Source: Phoronis australis
Lineage: Eukaryota; Phoronida; Phoronidae
Direction: 5' to 3'
NCBI GenBank assembly: GCA_002633005.1
Contig: NMRA01000095.1
Span: 845,964-904,400 of the forward strand
DNA length: 58,437 nucleotides
Shown piece by piece: positions 10,835-35,309 of the stretch. The notes beneath the pieces are model-generated. The model saw only the letters and a list, made by a program, of their open reading frames with translations, was not told the origin of the DNA and did no database searches. How positions within the stretch are numbered: the first letter of the stretch is position 1; each line of letters begins with the position of its first letter. The translations under genes were made by a program, and so were the position numbers.

Positions 10835-13800
10835 TCATTTGGCCTTAAGACACCTCTTAGCCATCTCCAAAGCTCCGTCATATGTTTTATTTCCACCGAT
10901 GAAGCCGGAAGCATGAACAAATATACAGTCAGCGATGCCACTCAACTTGCTCAACTCTTCATCTCGCACTCCTCGCCATTCTTCCAATAGAGGGAGCCTG
11001 TGGAGAAAAACAGCCACATCTAAGTTAAGTGTAATCACCAACCAAAAGCATTAAGCAAATTCAAGCGGCTCTAACCCTATTCATTAGTCATTTGAGCTCA
11101 AGGCATTGTTACAACAACCATTTGGGAGTCTTCTATCTTGGCACCACTAAATGCTGAAAAAGTCCAATACAATAAAAAAGCAGTACAGGCAACACAGCGG
11201 TTCATTTCATGAAAGTGACTTCGACTTCAGTCAGAAATTTGATCACCCACTCCCACTTCAGAACTACAGAAAGAGATTTAGCCTTCTTCTTTATTTGTAC
11301 ACATGGCCATCGGCTCAAAGTACAACAAACAAACAAACAAGATTATTGCAAACTCAAAAGATTTATCAACGTAGTTATGAGAGCATTATAGTCTAGAAAT
11401 AATTGACAGAAATTATTATCCTAGTGGCTAACAGTGATCGTGTACATTCTCAAAGACTCTGAACTTTTGATCCGGTCAGATTTAAATATACTTGTGAAAT
11501 AGTTGTGTGGAGCGCAAGACCCAATTTCTAACTTAAGTCTTAAGTCACTTTTCGTGAAACACTCTCCGGGTCATTTATGTGCTGTATTATTTTCATCTTC
11601 AAAGAAACCACTGGTTCAATACCCCCACTAGAAATTACGAGCTCCATAGCCTAACCTCATTACTCTCAGCGACTGTGTTAAATGTGGCGACTCACACAAG
11701 TGAATACTTGTGCATGACTCATTGCTTTGACCAGTTAAATGCTACGTCAGTGGTACAGCAACAACTGACTACATCATCAAAATTTAACACATTAGTGAAA
11801 CATTGCAGAAGAATGTGAGGTCAATGATACATCTCATCTCATTGTGACTCATCATTTCACCGTATCTGAAGGTAAGTTCTACTTGAACTCGGCCGTCACG
11901 TTGAGGAATTCTGCCTGCACTCCGTACTCATGACAAGAAATTCCAGGTCATTTGCTTGTCAGTTTTGACCTGCAGTGAACCTTATGATTTCATAATGTGA
12001 AAGTACAGGGGCCTAGCTGATGAAAAGTAACTTAAAGCTTTGTCATAAATGTTGCCTAATGCTCCTATTTCCTGTTGCCTAACAGAGCTAATTCAAAATT
12101 CAATAGTTTGCCCAACAAAGCTCAATACTATAACATAGAAATTAATCAATCGCGGCTATATTCTAAATTTCATAGTTTGTTGAAATGAGACTGAATTAAT
12201 TCAGACAAAAAACCTTAGTGGAGCGCAAGACAAATTATCTGACTTAGTATTGAAGTCAATTTTCACGAAAGAATCCCCAGACCAATATTTTCAATTGTCA
12301 AAAATGGTACCTGGTTTCAAATGAGCCTAGCCGCACTGGGACACAGTGCACCCTCCATTTGTTATGGGCATCTGTGTACAGGACGTATTTGATAACGCCT
12401 ACCAAGTCCCTCTCCTCTTCAATGGTGAACAAGTGCTCCTTCCAGGGACAGCCCCCTTGCTCAAGCACAACAATTTCACCACTGTCATCGCTCTGCAAAT
12501 GAAGGCCAAGAACAATTTGTAATGTGTCAGCTTTACTAGGCGTTATGGTCAAGATGTTGACAAAACCATGAAATGCAAACTTCATACCATAGAAAGTAAA
12601 GACAGAAAAGGACTGCAAGACATGGGCGAGATGAATGAAAAGTGCTATTCCAAGGTCAGTAGGTCGACATCAGCTCATAACAGAGGTTATCATACTTCAT
12701 TTTATTCAGTCACAGCACAGAAATATCAGTGGTCAAATAATGATATGAACTAAGTAAATGACAAGTTGATAAAATACAAGACTATTTCTGTTACTATTAG
12801 AACAATTTGGAAACAGTCTGAACATGAATGAAGTACTGGAACACACACTGGCCTTGAACTTCAGTTCAAACATTCAATGTCAATGCAATAATAGGCACTG
12901 AATTAGCAGAAGATACTTATTTGACGGAAATGTTAGATTGCAAACTTGAGACAAGTGGTAATATATAAATTTCAGTCAGATGTATGACAGTACTTGTCGA
13001 CAATCATAAATACAAACCGCCAGTCGCTTGTCAAACGCAATCTCCACCAAACTTCTAGCTGGTAACCAAGAGTCCATGTAGTAATCAACACGACCTTTGA
13101 ACTCTGACCCCACCAGTTCCATCGCCTTATGAAAGCGATCCTGAAACATAAAATAAACAACTGTTTTCAGTATCAGGCAAAGTCGTCTGAAACGCTGAAT
13201 ATAAAAAGATGGACTTTGCAGACAAGCAGAGCGGAGCACAACAGAACCTAATTTACTATGACATTTCTTTCTCAATACACAGACGGAACTCAATTCTATA
13301 TCTTCAGATTGTGTTTTCGGCAACCTGCTTGGACTCGTTGCAGTTTGAAATTTGTCATGACAAACTTGGTTTATCTGCGTTGAGTTTGACAAACACTTGC
13401 AATGAGCCTCAACTCCTAAGAAATCAGTCATTTTTTCTGCCAAACAGTTCATTTTGGATGTTTAGCAACAGTTCATTGCACTGATGAACAGGGACATTTG
13501 AAAATTTGAGCACGTCCATGATACGGATACCCAGTAGTAGCTAACACTGTAGACACATATTCAATGTACTATTACCAAAATGTGTGATATACCTTAATCT
13601 GAAGCTGTAATAAGCTAATATTTCTCATGTAATGCCACAGCCTCATTTTAGATTAACATAAAGGTGATTATTTTCAGGTTATGGTGAGAACAATTTTGCT
13701 GAATATCTTTGAAAATGACATCGATTATTGGGACATTGAACACCGCAACTAAAACTTCTAGTCCCATAAACACAAACTTGAGGACTGACAATTCAGGTGT

Positions 13801-16800
13801 TTTTAAGGTCATCGTTGACGAGCATCCAAGCATGCCATTTTGGTTGAATTCCAAGGTAGCCTTATAGAAAAGGCAATATAAACCGCGCATTTGACTGGAG
13901 ATATTTGTCTCTTAATAAGATATAATTACACACTCATGGTCTTTATATTCAGAAATTTTGGGCAGTCGGTGTTTAGGGCATTATCCACGTTCATAATATA
14001 TGTTGAAACCACGATTACATCTTGCGTAACGCCCGTTCCATGTTCCGAAACTATTTCCCAGTTTCAGGGACATGTTCATTTGTTTTGCATATTGATTACC
14101 TACATTCATTATAGGATCAGACTGAGGCTGGTTCCAGCTAGGATTGAGATGTGAGACTCTACAGCTCAGTGTCGTTGAAACTTGATACCTGAAAATAACC
14201 AGAAGTAAACTAAGAAGCAAAACCTCCAATAGATGTCGCTGTGACAACGTCAAGCTGCATTTCGCCCCTTGAGCTGTAAATTATGTTGATTTTTGATTAG
14301 TTTTTTCTCACTTTCTTGCAAAGGTTGAATTCTCTGCCGAAGCCCTGTGGGGTTCAAAACATTACCACACTCGTACAATCTCAAAGAGGAAACTGGAAAT
14401 TAAATTAGAGGAAATCGAAACCAAAACAGAGGAAATCCTCTTAAAAGAGGAAAATTCCAAACCTTGCTGAATGAGCCCCGCAACTCAAGCCACAGGCATT
14501 TTGTGCACGCGCCATTTTTGAATCCAGCCTGACCAAACACAACAAACTCTAAAGAGTTTTCTTGAGTCGTTGATGGCTTTGGTGTTCTTTTGTTGGTAAT
14601 GGAAATAGAATTCCTATCACAGCAAGGAATATGAGACTCATTTCCGAGAGCAAAAGGCCTTATTTGATTTCAGTTTTAGTGAGACCTAAATAGGGCAAAC
14701 TGCAGCTTGAACAAAATATATCACAGTCCTTAAATTTGCAGTTGCGATGAAGTTCTGTTATTGAAACAAGTTTTGTATTGCCGCACAGTTTACACTTTAT
14801 CCACAAATACTGAGACTGAAATAAAATGCTGTTTCCTTTTAAAACGAACATAAAATCATAACTAGAAAGCTATGGCCATCTTAAATATTTCTACCCTCAC
14901 TTCTCCGGGAAGCTAATGTTGCTTTTCATGACTGAGGTGCACTCAATCATATTACAGAAACACAAACTTCATTTTTACAATTGCAAAAAATATTTTCCGC
15001 AAAATAATAGATATGAAATGTTTGGAATGACGTGCATATATTACAGTCAGTCGCGTATAAGGAGACATAGTCTATTTTAATTTACACAGGATATTACTAC
15101 ATTGTTGCAACATACCTTGGTTCCCCATCCGTCTGTGAAATACCATTATCAATGGCATCAATCTCCTCCACGAAGTTCTCGTACATCTTGTTGTAAATAA
15201 GCTTCGTCACTGGATCATCCATAGGCTTATTGATGAGATGGCTGATGACATCATGTCCGAAGTGAGCGTACACCAGACCAGCACTGCTCAGCTTGGTAAC
15301 CCATTTGTTCCTTTTGTCAATGGAGTTCATAGTTTCTGTGAACAACCTTGAAAAGCAAGATAGCAATGCACTTATTATAATACACTCACATCTTAGTGAA
15401 CAACTTTTTTCTTACAAAAACTGACAAATACAACCAGCCCAAAGAACTGTCACAATTTTTAAGTCATTAAAAACAATTGCATTTTTATATGTTACTTTCA
15501 CAATGACTTTGACGAAATAAAACAATTTTTGGCATCCATGCACTACTATGGCTACTGACAGGAACTAAGTCTAAAAAACCAACAGACATCAGACAATACA
15601 CGCTACTGATAAAGGTCAGTTATTTCCCAGCGTGCGTGACCATCTGGCCAATAGCAAATAAGACATTGACAGGCAAACTTGGCTGTGGAAACGACATAGT
15701 CCCACTGCACACGCATCTAGCAAACAAAACAATTACAAAAAAATAAAATTACAATAAATTAGTATATACAGTTTTCATTCAAGCAAAAATATCATTTCTT
15801 TGTTATCTTTTGAGTTTATCAAAATTTGCAGATACTAATAGCAGTTAATGTTTTGGAAATGGGTTTAATGCAGAGCCCCAACGCATGGGTGACGCAGCAC
15901 TGAAAAAAGTGGGGGCTAAAGCCCCTACAGTCCCCCTGTGGTGCATCACCAATAGAGCATGTGTAGCCTAGCACTGAAAAAAGTGGGGGCTATAGCCCCC
16001 CCCCCAGCCCCCTATGGTGCGCCTCCCATGCAACATTAAACTGGGCTTTTCACAAAAGCATGAAATTATTAACAATACCAAATGAATATTAATATACTTT
16101 GTACTTGATGAACACAACATTTCAACCACAAATTCTAGTGTGAACCTTAAATTGCAAGTTTGAACTTAATATATAAAAAGTTCACCTCTGATGATGATCA
16201 TATTTATGTTCTTTAGGATCATAAACTCCTCCAACATCCACTACTATGTCGCAAGTCTCTAACACCGATGGATCTCGTGTTCTGAAATGTTGAAGAACGA
16301 CAAGTATGTTAAATTATAAGCCATGCAAAACATATAACATGTAATGATATTATTGTAAATTAGAACAAACACAAAACCTAAATTAAAGATTTTTAAAACT
16401 TTCAAAGGCTTGTAACAAATTTTAAAGACAACTTCCCTGTTCCACCACATTTACAACAAAACTAAGTTTTTTTTAATCATCATTTTTATATATGAATATG
16501 TAAATCTTAAACAGGTGTGGAAATATAGATCACAGACATTTTTAAGTCTGGTCTGCACGCCACCTGTTGGCCACATCTTGTACCCTAAAGAATGTTGGTA
16601 TGAATATATTTCAGCACCAACCGTGCCCTGAACCCGGGAGCTTCTGGTAAACGTGCAAACACTCTGGTCTACTGAGCCACAGGGACCACCGGTCGAATAC
16701 AGAAAGTCAATCAGACCTAGTAGTGGACATCTGCTCTGAGTGTATGTGAATATGTGCCCAACATCATGCTGGGCAAAAGACCACTGTAGTTGAAACTAAA

Positions 16801-17237
16801 TGAGAGGTTTTTGTAACGATACGATAATTGTAATACTACTTGAAGAGTACCACTTATAATCACTTTTTGCATGAACACAAATTCAGTGATACCAACATGA
16901 AAATCAATATACAAAGCAAATCGACAAGCAAATTACAAGAAAATCCACAACAATAGATCCACTGCCATTAATAATGTAAAATGCTTTAAGAAAATAAAAT
17001 GCACCCACAATGCAATACTCAACGTACACACCTTACAACATCTGCGCCTTTATACTGTGTCAGCTGTCTCAGCATGAAGCAGGCCAGCACTTCATCGCAA
17101 TGAAATGTGCCGTTGTGTGTGCCAATTCGCTTGAGTAGGTGCTGCCTCTTGTGGTGGTCGCCGTGGGAATGACTCATGATGAGGCGATTGAAACTCGTAG
17201 ACTTAACACTATCAAAACTTTGGGCTAGAACAGACAA
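10835..17237 (-). CDS. MYG1: MYG1 exonuclease (UPF0160, DHH-type)
   Basis: Seven exons on the minus strand: 17237-17032, about 16281-16186, 15346-15116, 14188-14104, 13140-13018, 12492-12311 and 10997-10835 (stop). Splice phases agree, giving about 361 residues against 376 in human. The N-terminal block [19 protein letters not shown] is the family signature. Exon 2 has CDIVVDVGG followed by a D-H-H-Q-R metal-site motif, exon 3 has [19 protein letters not shown], exon 6 has [10 protein letters not shown] and exon 7 has [15 protein letters not shown]1 is reported to be a 3'-5' RNA exonuclease linking nucleolar and mitochondrial RNA processing. About 37 residues precede the signature; an internal Met about 20 codons in (near 17177) is an alternative start. 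The exon 2 end is uncertain by a few bases. It is head-to-head with JMJD7, 1.9 kb apart. Confidence 0.95.
11500..11570 (+). repeat. ~65-bp interspersed repeat (GTGTGGAGCGYAAGAC family)
   Basis: Starts GTGTGGAGCGCAAGAC, then 'aatttct', 'taagtcttaagtcac' and 'cgtgaaac'. Related copies are at 4668-4735 (-), 4870-4932 (+), 12210-12285 (+) and 24252-24318 (+). It has no coding content. Confidence 0.65.
11835..11970. repeat. Interspersed repeat, pair with 41730-41870
   Basis: Shares 'cattgtgactcatcat' and, about 80 bases on, a 'catgacragaaattcca' block followed by 'tcattt' with 41730-41870. The interior is GC-richer and diverged. Probably a short non-autonomous element. This copy lies downstream of MYG1 exon 7, between exons 7 and 6 on the minus strand. 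Confidence 0.45.
15885..16030 (-). repeat. GC-rich dimeric palindromic repeat, copy 3
   Basis: Reverse orientation, inside a MYG1 intron. Both units keep the 'cactgaaaaaagtgggggct' segment. The right end reads CCCCCTATGGTGCGCCTCCC, the complement of the start seen in copies 1 and 2. Confidence 0.75.
16622..16690 (-). repeat. tRNA-derived SINE fragment
   Basis: Read on the minus strand it carries an A-box-like TGGCTCAGTAGACCAGAG and, about 40 bases on, a B-box-like GGGTTCAGGGC. The acceptor arms do not pair well, so it is a SINE head rather than a tRNA gene. It is in MYG1 intron 1. Confidence 0.5.
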
Positions 17238-19144
17238 ACGTTCACCAATGTATAAAGTCTGAATTTAAAGCAGTACAAAATTTCAAATTCCCTTTACCCG
17301 AGATGATATTCCCGATCTCCTTCTAAGCTTAATCACGCTTATCACCACCTCCACCTACCTTGTCTGTTACTGTCAATTGAGAGACGCAGTAAACACTATT
17401 TACAAGCTCTAGTACTTCCTGCCAACATAAAGGATTTCTCCACAAATACAACAGAATATTGACAACCTTTTTTGTCACCATTCAATTTATTTTTCTATTT
17501 AGTTCAAGGAAGAAAGGCACCTGAAGTTTTTAATGGCGTTAATTTTGCATCAGAATTTATTCCACTCTTACTGCACCAGGGTCGAGTTCAATAACGCCAG
17601 TACGTTGCTAGGAAAGCAAGACCTCACGAGGCATTGGTGTGTATTTTCAATGAGAGCATGTGATATTGACTAGATTTTTCTCATCGTGAGACAGCTATAG
17701 AACTCTACCCTGCATCATTCTTAAGCTGTATAGGTCTATTTATACAGCTTTGTACAAAGGTTTCTATCCATGAACATAGCTAGCTAGCTAGCTGCGTATA
17801 ACTGCAAGCAATCTGAATGAGATGCCAGCGTTGCTGACCCACAATCATTACAAAAACCCCCAGTTTGGTTTCAACTCCAGATGGCAGTATTTTCCAACTC
17901 GAGATTAAATCAGGCATCAATCTAGTCTACTACATGTTAAATGTCTTTTGCCTGGCATCGATTCTAGCAGATTGATCTACTACGATTCCATGACAAGAAT
18001 TGTACGATGAGACTTAGGTCACTTCAAAATCCAACTGCTGCCCGGTGGTTTGGTAATTGACCAGGTTACGTTGCACACCTAGCAGAATTAAGGGGGAACA
18101 TATTATTGTAACATAAAACAAATGTTTTAGGTTGTAAGTCACATTTCTTGTCCAATTTTCAAAATCAAAACCTGATCACGTATGCTTTTCATGAACTATT
18201 CAAATGTGCAATTTACAAACTCTCAAAACAAAAATTTAATTAAATACTTTGTCACCCAATGTGTTTATGTCGGGTATCATTATCTAGAGAACAACAGCTT
18301 GTGCAGGTGATTTAATTAACCCCAACAGCATGGTGCTTGATCTGAAAAGACAGATTGTCAGGTGCGCAAACTGGTCGAGTTGCCCAATCTTGACCAGTTT
18401 GCGTGTCAACGTAGAATTCTTTTCATGTTCAAAGACACAGCTATTTTGGCTGATCCTTATTTCATTGCTACCGCTAAAAGATGATTTTGACATGGGGGCT
18501 TATTGGCAATGATCAATGTGAATGTGATTATTTGAGTGGATTTGTCAAGTATTCTAAGCAAGCGGCCACGCGATCTTGACTTGAGATCTAATGAAATTCC
18601 AAGTTCAAGCACAGAAAACCATCATGATCCAAGAATCCTTGCGAAATGACTACCTAAGCCTACAAATGCGTGACGGAGGTTTCAAACACCTAAGAAATGA
18701 TAACCTTTCCCTGCAAGCCTACTCAAACCACTACCGCTTTTCGAATCCACTCTTTAAACGCAGTTAAAATGGGTAGGTATCTGTCATGATTTAGTTTGCA
18801 CCCTGGTCAGTAATTTTTATTGCTAGATATGTGCAAACCCGTTCCCCCAGAGGTAATGCAAGATGGTCAAGATGAGTGGAGCTTTCCCCTTTAGACTAAG
18901 AGTGGCTACAGGTGGTATGACTCATACCTTAAAACTGAACTCATAAAAACTGTACCTCCAACAGAAAACAGTCGAAATTTGGACACTACCCGCGGTTTTA
19001 ACAAAGCGTCTCAGCAGCATGTGCGAAGGTCAAGGTTACGAGTCCAAAAATCCGCCAAAACACTTCCGGATACTCCGGACCAATAGAAATCCTCAGATAA
19101 CCAAGATGGTGGACACCAATCTCGTTTATTGAAAATTTCCGATA
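17238..19144. promoter_or_regulatory. Intergenic region between divergent MYG1 and JMJD7
   Basis: A 1.9-kb gap between the start codons of MYG1 (-) and JMJD7 (+), so it must carry both promoters and 5' UTRs. I see no TATA box placed for either gene. A CAAGATGGTGGAC motif at 19101-19113, about 30 bases before the JMJD7 ATG, resembles a YY1 site (AAGATGGCGGC), which in animal promoters often sits just after the start of transcription. A short 'agctagctagctagct' run is at about 17777-17792. Confidence 0.4.
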
Positions 19145-31109
<11,965 letters not shown>

Positions 31110-31234
31110 TCAGAGAGGGCGCTAGTTGTGTGGAAGTCTCCCGTGACCAACTAAAACAGAACAGACGAAGAAATGAGAATGTCACCAACTGGGAAAGATT
31201 TAAAATTGCGGTTAAATGTGCCTCAATCTTGAAC

Positions 31235-31240
31235 AATAAA
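31235..31240 (+). terminator. Polyadenylation signal AATAAA for JMJD7
   Basis: AATAAA 126 bases after the JMJD7 stop codon at 31107-31109, a normal distance for a short 3' UTR. Confidence 0.6.
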
Positions 31241-32907
31241 TTTTAGGAAACGGGAATGTTTCCTGAAATTTAGGGAACATTTGGTGATTAAAAATGTGAA
31301 GTTATAGCGATTTCACTGATAAAAATGTTTTAATAAATATAAAATATGGTATGAGATAGAAGTTTCACTTTTGTTCAAATGATTAGTGTAGTCCCAGTGT
31401 TGAGGCCATGTAGGACCAGGACGTCATGTCTCAGAAATGGCTGAACGGTTGGTGTTAAACCTTCTGATACTGTGCTTAATGCACTGGTCCTTGTCACTAA
31501 ATGTATTTCTAAGGATGTAATGGTGGTGCAACTGAGCAGATTTTTTGAAAGGAATCGAGAACATTTTTTATTGTGAAATATGGCCGAAACCATCCTGGAA
31601 ACGCTTTGGACAATAACTAAGCTTAGAATGGAAATCTTGCGAACATATAGGCCTAGTTGAAGGGTAATATGAGCTATTGAGCGTACAATTAAAATAATTT
31701 TGATTGTGCTGTTATAAAACTGGCTGCCTTGAATACAATGTTTATATAAGAAACCAGTTAAAAGGATTCTAAACCCTGTTTTGATGATTTCAACCAGTAC
31801 TTGTTCTGTCACCGGTTCTCACTCGCTATGCCACAGATTGAACATTATGGTCCTTAGTTGACTGTTTTTTCCCACAGTTGCGGTGTAATTCGCTAAAAGC
31901 TTAGGTCACGCTTTCCCGTTTAGCAGACTTTGACAGGTGTTTTCAAATTTTCCTATAAACTTTGAAGGTTGTCGTGGGTTACAGGGCGTTATTTTGTTTC
32001 AGACTAGTGGATTCGGAAGTCGTTTTTAGTATCTGTCAAAACCGGGTTTAATATCTTTTTAATGTGAACAAAACAGACAACCGACATAGGCGTGGGGCCG
32101 GGGACAGTCGAGAAAAGAAAGACTGCAAAATACGGATAAGACAGAAAATTCAAGAGAACATTTAACAAGTCTGCATCAGTGTATGATTTACCTTTTAAGG
32201 ACCCTGTCTAGGACATTGTCTTTAGGGTCTCCGCTTTTGCAGCACAGGTCGTCTAAACGCACTTGAAAATGTGCACGAAATCAATCATACATATCTTTTG
32301 GAAAAATCGTGAAAATTTGTGAAGCTAAGCTTTTGCGGAGCGTACTAATTTACTGGATTTTCAAATTCAATAAGTCAATTTTGCGAATGCAAAACTATAT
32401 TTTTCCAGATGCCCCTCTCTGACAAGGGATAACGGTGACAACTTTCTCGAAACTATATATTTGAGAAAATTGATGACCTGACAGATTACATCAATTGCTG
32501 CGCATTTCCTGATATTTGAAATATTTTCATATTTAGGGCCCCGCCCTTGAAGGAGCTTATTGGTGACATTCAAGTGGCCATCCTTTTTGTGTTGTTATTG
32601 ATAAACTCTTAAGAGGCCTCTCACGGAGATAGGGCCCAATGTTGGAACCGATTGCCTCTATTTTTCTATTTTTTGTGAAATCGTGCAACCGGCTTTCATG
32701 TTGAAGGTCACTACCTGCATCGTTTTGTGACGACACGACGGTGGAATGAACTGTCATTCGTTTTCCAAGCTTAATGATGTTTGGCCTTTCGTCTTTTAAA
32801 AGGTGTCCCATTTCTGACGGTACCCTCTCTCGGTACAGGAGCAGTTCGGGGGAAATTTCCCTTTGTCCCTCTATACATGTAAATCCGACACTGCCAAGTA
32901 TTCACGA

Positions 32908-33006
32908 TGGAAGTTGAGATTCCAGTAGGATTGCCGCCATCGAAAGGGAGAAATTTTGAAGAACGTGAAGACCACTGTGAATTACACAAAAGGACTATTT
33001 CCGATG
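32908..33006 (+). CDS. Weak candidate first coding exon, unknown
   Basis: An ATG in good context (cacgATGG) opens a frame of about 33 charged residues (starting MEVEIPVGLPPSKGRNFEER) and runs into a donor-like GATG|gttagt. I recognise no domain and found no following exon in phase, so this may be chance. It could be the first exon of an unknown gene running toward GXYLT. Confidence 0.2.
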
Positions 33007-33812
33007 GTTAGTTATAAATCAATGTTACTGTTTCCCTTCGCATGAGAAGAATAGTAATCTGTTTTGAAGATGGTTACTATGAGTTGTTTGTAAGGAATTC
33101 CCACATGTGGAAAACACTGCTGACTAAGCTACTATTAGTGATGACCGTGTATGTGTCAAAAGGGGTACTCAAAAGAACTCTCGCAAGCAAAGATTTCAGC
33201 GTTTTTTGGGTCAGTAGAGTTCGAGTTTACTTTGTGGACTGTTACAGGTACCCCTGAAATGAACAAAAATACACCTTAATATGAATGCCCCATCTCCCAT
33301 ATCCCCCGAAAATTTCTTATAACATTACGTTTTGATAAACAAATTCGTTGGTTTCTGATTTACTATATCTACGAAAATCGATAGATTCATAGATGATTTT
33401 GACAATTAGAAACTAATCTTGTAAGAATTGATGGTGTTTCAGTGAATTTAATTGCAGCCTGAAGTTGGAAAAACTCTATAATCCGATCCCCAAATAGTAA
33501 AGTACGCTTATAGACGATTTTTGCTTATCTAAAATAACTCTCAGACATTGATGAAATTCGGATTCACAAACCGTAGATAGAAAAAAAGTTTTAAAAAACC
33601 TTAAACACAATGCGGGTTAATCACTGCTTCGAAGGTTCACTACTTCGCCAGAGTGGCCACAATTCCAACAGTTATTTTTTTCCTAAATATGAGCACAGCC
33701 CCAGAAATCGCTTTGGCACCCAGGTTTTCATTCGCACCCTTGCAGTGCATCATTCAACAGTATGACAGAGCTCGGAGGCGACACCTGTGAGCAATCGGCT
33801 TGATTATCTGCC

Positions 33813-33890
33813 ACTGAAGCCAGGATTCGAACTCCGGTCTCCCAAACAGAAGTCCCGCCCTTAAACCACTGAGACACACAGCATTACTGT
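33813..33890 (-). repeat. tRNA-derived SINE head
   Basis: On the minus strand it reads TGTCTCAGTGGTTTAAGG (A box) and GGAGTTCGAATCC (B box) with tRNA spacing and a possible anticodon arm between. The acceptor stem does not pair, so it is a SINE or tRNA pseudogene rather than an active tRNA. Confidence 0.55.
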
Positions 33891-34124
33891 GATTGTCTGC
33901 TAATAAGTCGATCGTATACAAACAGACATGAATAAAGTATTGTATTTGTGTCCATTTTAGGGCGTGCAAAAGTTGAATGATTCTTAATTAATACCTCGAT
34001 TATATTGTTTACCAATGAGCTCGGATCCAATCACTGTCAGTCCTGATTCTTGAATCTACCAACGATTTATGTTTTCAAGTAGGGACAAAATCTGGGGAAA
34101 CGGTTGACTATGCGCGCACACAGG

Positions 34125-34215
34125 GTGGGGGAGGGCTAGAACGAACCCCGAATTTGGCAAAGTGGGCAAAAAAGTCCGCCTCAGGAAACAAAAAGTCCGA
34201 GAAAACGAGATAAAA
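34125..34215 (+). repeat. Dispersed repeat with 'AAAAAGTCCG' motifs, copy 1
   Basis: Contains 'gaattTGGCAAAGTGGGCAAA', 'aaaGTCCGCCTCAG', 'aaacaaaaagtccgagaaaa' and 'ataaaagtccac'. Further copies are at 49577-49688 (same strand) and 56872-56985 (reverse), the latter two with TTTGGCGAAGTGGG or its complement. No coding content. Confidence 0.65.
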
Positions 34216-34964
34216 GTCCACATGAACTCTGCACGAATGCACAATTCACAGGTCTGGACGCCAGCCTACCCCGCTTTTTAGTCGCCATTTCAGTTTTCAG
34301 TAAACTGTCCACATACTGGAATATTCGAGCCCATATTTTAGGCTGGATGCGCGCACGAAGACAGAATGGGACTCAGTCTTGACTCGTGAAGACTGGCAGG
34401 GACAGTGTAGCCTATTAACTACACTTTATTTCAACCCGGCCTTGTGCGTGTTTCCGATGGGCGAGGTTCAGGCGCAGCGGCCGTAAACTTTTCAGTTGCG
34501 CTCTGATTCGATCCTGACACAGATTTGATGAATGTAAAACGGCTGATAATTAATAAATATTCCTACTTCATATTCTGTTTAAATAAAATTGCAATAACGT
34601 ACTTTTTCCGTCTTCGTAAGACATGCGAGCAATTTCTCAAGCGCATTAAATCCAAACAAAATGTTTTAGTACCCGAACGTTGTTTTCGGTATAGGTACAC
34701 CACTGTGTGCATCTAATAACCAAAGTATTGTTCGTTTTTGCTTGTAAAAGTATAAAAATTACTCTTGAGTTGTAAATTTTAGATCTTTTCGCTGTAGTGA
34801 ACCTTTGAAACTAAATATTTCTGTTCGAGTAGATATAATCTATAATTTTGGCACGCATACAGCTGATACGAAAGTTTGGCAGGAGGTAACGCGAGAACGT
34901 TCTGGACCACATTACACCCGGCGAATTTGAGTCCCGCTCTTTGCGAGCAACCGCCACAGCATCC

Positions 34965-35096
34965 TCATTTCCGGTATTACNATTTCGGTAGATTTTTTTT
35001 CTGACACTAAGGGATGTTTGAAGATGCCATTTATGCAAAAAAACCTTCTGTTGCAATTTTTTCTAGGTTGGGCCCTCTGGAGCCCTAGAATGACTG
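34965..35096 (-). repeat. Dispersed repeat, partner of 28715-28830
   Basis: On the minus strand it carries TCATTCTAGGGCTCC, then 'aaaaaattgcaacagaaggtt', 'tgcataaat' and 'gtctaccg'-like segments, matching the left end of the element in JMJD7 intron 7. It contains one N at 34981. Confidence 0.55.
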
Positions 35097-35107
35097 GACT
35101 TAATTAC

Positions 35108-35309
35108 GTCTCGTCTCAGAAACATAGAGCCGAGAGTCATCGTTGTGTATACAGATCCCCCCCAAATGAGCCACGTCAACTGAGGACCTAACTGAAAACT
35201 CCACAGTGTTGACGTTATCAAAGGCCCCGTTCAAAAATTCGAACCACCCCTCGCACAATGCTGCACCCGTAAGTGAGAGGACCCTGTACCTTATTTGATG
35301 ATTACACAC
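35108..35309 (-). CDS. Unassigned candidate internal exon
   Basis: Open for 67 codons between a strong acceptor (tttccatttcag) and a donor (gtaatt) on the minus strand, entering in phase 0 and leaving in phase 1. The peptide (VCNHQIRYRVLSLTG..., ...FSVRSSVDVAHLGGICIHND...) has beta-rich character and two or three cysteines, but I cannot assign it to a family. No neighbouring exon was found. Could be a lone exon, a pseudogene fragment or chance. Confidence 0.25.

Noticed and set aside
33813-33890. Possible functional tRNA gene
   Set aside because: A and B boxes are present but acceptor and D stems do not pair, so a tRNA-derived SINE is more likely.
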